Of a stretch of 20,609 nucleotides of DNA, positions 18,524-20,609 are shown one piece after another. The position numbers were made by a program, and so were the translations under genes. Positions within the stretch are counted from its first letter, which is position 1. Every line of letters starts with the position of its first letter. This DNA is from CAZBBB01 sp964490005 (GTDB taxonomy: Bacteria; Planctomycetota; B15-G4), in assembly GCA_964490005.1 (NCBI GenBank), contig CAZBBB010000048.1:1-20609 (forward strand). Reading direction: 5' to 3'. Under the pieces are notes generated by a model, which had not been told where the DNA came from, did not search any database, and was given only the letters and a program-made list of their open reading frames with translations.

Positions 18524-20008
18524 TCAGCGCGCGCCGCCCTCGCGCGCCACGAGATCGAGCACGCGCCAGACGTACTCGGCGCCCCAGCCGAGCGACGCGA
18601 CCGGCATGCGCTCGTTGTCGCCGTGCATGCGCAGCTCGTCCTCGACCTGCATCGGGAAGGGCAGGATGCCGTAGGTCGGGATGCCGATCGCGCGCAGCGC
18701 GGCGCCGTCGGTCGCGCCGGTGGACATGAAGGGCAGCGTCGGCGTGCCGGGCGCCAGTTCGTCGGCGGCCTGCGCGAGCGCCCGGTACAGCGCCGTGTCG
18801 ACGGGCGAGACGGGCGGCGCCGCGCGCGGCTCGCCCTCGAGCGAGAAGCGCACCGCGCTCTCGCCGCCGGCCTCCTGCATGGCGGCCACGATCGCGAGCA
18901 CGTCGTCGTTCGGCAGCACGCGCACGTTGAAGTTGGCCGTGCCCTCGCCGGGGATGACGTTGTTGCGGAATCCGCCGTCGAGCAGCGTGAGCGAGGCGCC
19001 GGTGCGCAGCACGGCGTTCCAGATCGGCACGGTCGAGAGGCGCTCGGCGGCCGCCTGTGCGCGCGCGCCGTCCTCGCCGACGAGATCGGCCATCGCGGCC
19101 GCCAGGTCCGGGTCGGACTCCAGCCGCGCCATGCCGGCGAAGAAGCGCCGCGTCGTGTCGTTGAGCCTGTACGGCGGGCGCCAGTCGTGCACGCGGGCCA
19201 CGGCGCGGGCCAGCGCGGCGAGCGCGTTGTCGGGCAGCGGCACCGAGCCGTGCCCCGAGGGGCCCGTCGCGTGCACGGCGACGTTGTAGGCGATCTTCTC
19301 GGTCGTCTGCACGTTGACCGACTGCACGCGGCCGTCGACGAGGCGCACGCGCCCGCCCTCGTTGAGCGCGAACTCGGCGTCGCCGAGCAGTTCGCGATGC
19401 CGCGCGATGACCTCGTCGACGCCGATCGCCGGGCCGCCCTCCTCGGCGGCCGTCGCGAGCAGGATCACGTCGCGCGCAAGCTCGTCGCGCTGCGCCGAGA
19501 GCCAGGTGAAGGCGGTCGTCACGGCGGCGAGCATGCCCTTGTCGTCGATGACGCCGCGGCCGTACAGGTAGCCGTCGCGCTCGACGAGCTGCAGCGGGTC
19601 GGTGTCCCAGGCCTCGGCCTGCACGCCGACCACGTCCATGTGGGCCAGCACGAGCACGGGGCGCGCCGTCGCGTGCGGGGCCGTGAGCCGCGCGACGAAG
19701 TTGGCGCGCCCGGGTTCGGCCGTCGGCAGCACGTGCGTCGTGACGCCGGGCAGGCCCGCGAGCTGCGCGTCGAGATACGCGGCGACGAGGGCTTCGTTGC
19801 CGGGCGGATTGCGCGTGTCGAGCGCGACGAGGGCCTGCAGGTGTCGGCGCGTGGCGCTCGCCGCGGCGGCGCGTTCGAAGCTCGCCGGCGCGGCCCGGCC
19901 CGTCGCGGGGCCCGCGCAACCCGCCGCCAGCCACGCGCACGCGGCCAGCACGACGCCACGGGCGCGCCACGGCGCCCACCAACACGCACGGAGGGAATTC
20001 GTCATCAT
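18524..20008 (-). CDS. M20-family metallopeptidase, lipoprotein (carboxypeptidase/dipeptidase-like)
   Basis: A 494-residue M20 peptidase, a two-zinc exopeptidase or amidohydrolase. Zinc and catalytic residues are all visible: His123-x-Asp125 (LAHMDVV), bridging Asp155 (GRGVIDDKG), catalytic Glu189 and metal-binding Glu190 (AAEEGG), and His462 (HGDNERMPV). The dimerisation domain insert (~235-370) contains GPSGHGSVP and NVIPGEGTANFNVR. Residues 1-31 are a lipoprotein signal ending LAAGC (Cys31), so the enzyme is anchored in the envelope and probably trims peptides outside the cytoplasm. Two ATG codons are adjacent (20008 and 20005); GAGG five bases before the second makes 20005 the more probable start. 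The closest known subgroup is the carboxypeptidase S/aminoacylase-like branch; the substrate is unknown. Confidence 0.93.
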   Translation of the reverse strand: MMTNSLRACWWAPWRARGVVLAACAWLAAGCAGPATGRAAPASFERAAAASATRRHLQALVALDTRNPPGNEALVAAYLDAQLAGLPGVTTHVLPTAEPGRANFVARLTAPHATARPVLVLAHMDVVGVQAEAWDTDPLQLVERDGYLYGRGVIDDKGMLAAVTTAFTWLSAQRDELARDVILLATAAEEGGPAIGVDEVIARHRELLGDAEFALNEGGRVRLVDGRVQSVNVQTTEKIAYNVAVHATGPSGHGSVPLPDNALAALARAVARVHDWRPPYRLNDTTRRFFAGMARLESDPDLAAAMADLVGEDGARAQAAAERLSTVPIWNAVLRTGASLTLLDGGFRNNVIPGEGTANFNVRVLPNDDVLAIVAAMQEAGGESAVRFSLEGEPRAAPPVSPVDTALYRALAQAADELAPGTPTLPFMSTGATDGAALRAIGIPTYGILPFPMQVEDELRMHGDNERMPVASLGWGAEYVWRVLDLVAREGGAR

Positions 20009-20080
20009 GGCCTCGCTCGCGCCGAGCGGCGCGGGTCCGCAGTCGAGTCAGAAGGAAAGGCAGTTCCAGGAGATCCGACC

Positions 20081-20609
20081 ATGGTAGCCATCCGCATCGC
20101 CCGCCTCGTGCTGTTCGCCTCGGCCCTCGCGCCCGCCGCCCTCGCGCAGGACCGCCCCGCCGCCGCGCCGACGCGCGGCGAGATCGTGCGCGACGAGGCC
20201 ATGGAGGGCGAGGACGCCGTCGCCATCCGCGCGGCCGTGACGGACGAGGCCGCTCACCGCGAGCGGCTCGCGCGGCTGCGCCGGCTGCGCGCGCTCGCCG
20301 CCGAGCGCGGCCTCGCCGACCGTCTCGCCCGGATCGACCAGCTCGAGCGCCTCGAGATCACCGCGCACATGCAGCGCCGGCAGTCGCGCGCCCGCCAGAT
20401 GAACGCCGAGAGCTGGGCGGCGACCGAGCGCTTCCTGCAGCGGCGCGACGGGAGCTGGCTGCGCATCGACCGCGAGCAGGGGCGGCAGGCACGCGCCAGC
20501 CGGGCCGGCCGCGAGGGCAGCCGCTTCCCGCAGCGCGCCGAACCCTCGCGCACCGGCACGCGCACGCCGACGCGCACGCCCGCGCGCACGACGCCGCGCG
20601 CGCCGCGCG
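20081..20609 (+). CDS. Secreted coiled-coil / Arg-rich protein, C-terminus cut by the window
   Basis: The first 176 residues of an exported protein continuing past the right edge. ATG 20081 has AGGAG eight bases upstream. The signal peptide ends ALAPAALAQ (about residue 23). Residues ~40-125 are charged and helical (Arg, Glu, Ala, Leu), probably a coiled coil. From ~130 the chain becomes Arg/Thr/Pro-rich, with repeated RT-P units (RTGTRTPTRTPARTTPRAP), a cationic disordered tail. I recognise no family. It is divergent from the M20 peptidase with 72 bases between starts, so the two may share a promoter region. The strong positive charge could favour binding to nucleic acid, cell wall or acidic polysaccharide, but that is speculation. 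Confidence 0.75.
   Translation, partial: MVAIRIARLVLFASALAPAALAQDRPAAAPTRGEIVRDEAMEGEDAVAIRAAVTDEAAHRERLARLRRLRALAAERGLADRLARIDQLERLEITAHMQRRQSRARQMNAESWAATERFLQRRDGSWLRIDREQGRQARASRAGREGSRFPQRAEPSRTGTRTPTRTPARTTPRAPR

Noticed and set aside
14325..18674. A 1,449-codon open frame on the plus strand over the FG-GAP and membrane genes
   Set aside because: It is almost entirely Arg/Ala/Pro, has no domain pattern, and is a third-frame shadow of two well-supported genes; such long stop-free frames are expected at this GC.
1..20609. tRNA, rRNA, riboswitch, integrase or transposase genes
   Set aside because: None recognised on either strand by reading; a covariance-model scan would be needed to exclude small structured RNAs.

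Overview
The window is very GC-rich DNA (one hand-counted 60-base line is 78% GC) with densely packed genes. It is most probably from a Planctomycetota-type bacterium, and it comes from a draft or metagenomic assembly because it contains a 100-N gap. The taxonomic guess rests on two large secreted beta-propeller proteins (an SBBP-repeat protein and an FG-GAP protein). Both end in a similar Cys/Gly-rich C-terminal domain of about 120 residues that I associate with high-GC planctomycete exoproteins. Lipoproteins and a TlpA-type thioredoxin with an extra N-terminal domain fit a diderm envelope. No rRNA, tRNA, CRISPR, transposase or phage gene was seen.

Layout. (1) 1-2702: the start of an RND-type membrane-fusion lipoprotein (minus) diverges from a two-gene plus-strand unit, a TlpA-like lipoprotein and an ATGA-overlapped protein resembling a nuclease fold. 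(2) 2721-3668: a tiny membrane ORF and a pirin gene (minus). (3) 3669-4035: intergenic DNA with the assembly gap, whose flanks carry the same 55 bp, and a 23-bp perfect inverted repeat. (4) 4036-10694 (minus): a compact six-gene run. It reads, in order of transcription, a 4-TM protein, a PH-domain membrane protein, a fold-type-II PLP enzyme, a DUF1611/DgcN-family protein, an 800-residue fusion of a MurL-like PP-loop domain with a creatininase-family amidohydrolase, and a dipeptide epimerase of the enolase superfamily. (5) 10705-13504: a lower-GC SBBP-repeat gene bracketed by two 45-bp copies of the 3' end of the neighbouring ParB-like gene. (6) 13460-14476: the ParB-like gene (minus). (7) 14632-18522: the FG-GAP protein and a multi-pass GT-C-like membrane protein (plus). 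(8) 18524-20609: an M20 metallopeptidase lipoprotein (minus), and divergently a secreted Arg-rich protein cut by the window end.

How the genes work together. The strongest candidate for an undescribed system is the PLP enzyme / DUF1611 / MurL-like-creatininase fusion / dipeptide epimerase operon. Each family has relatives acting on glutamate stereochemistry, small peptides or amides: DgcN acetylates D-Glu, MurL epimerises a peptidyl L-Glu with ATP, L-Ala-D/L-Glu epimerases invert dipeptides, and creatininase relatives cleave amides or peptides. Tight coupling suggests one pathway that makes, inverts or recycles a small peptide or D-amino-acid derivative. The pathway itself is inference. The second candidate is the gene cassette flanked by duplicated gene ends, which resembles an insertion at the 3' end of a gene.
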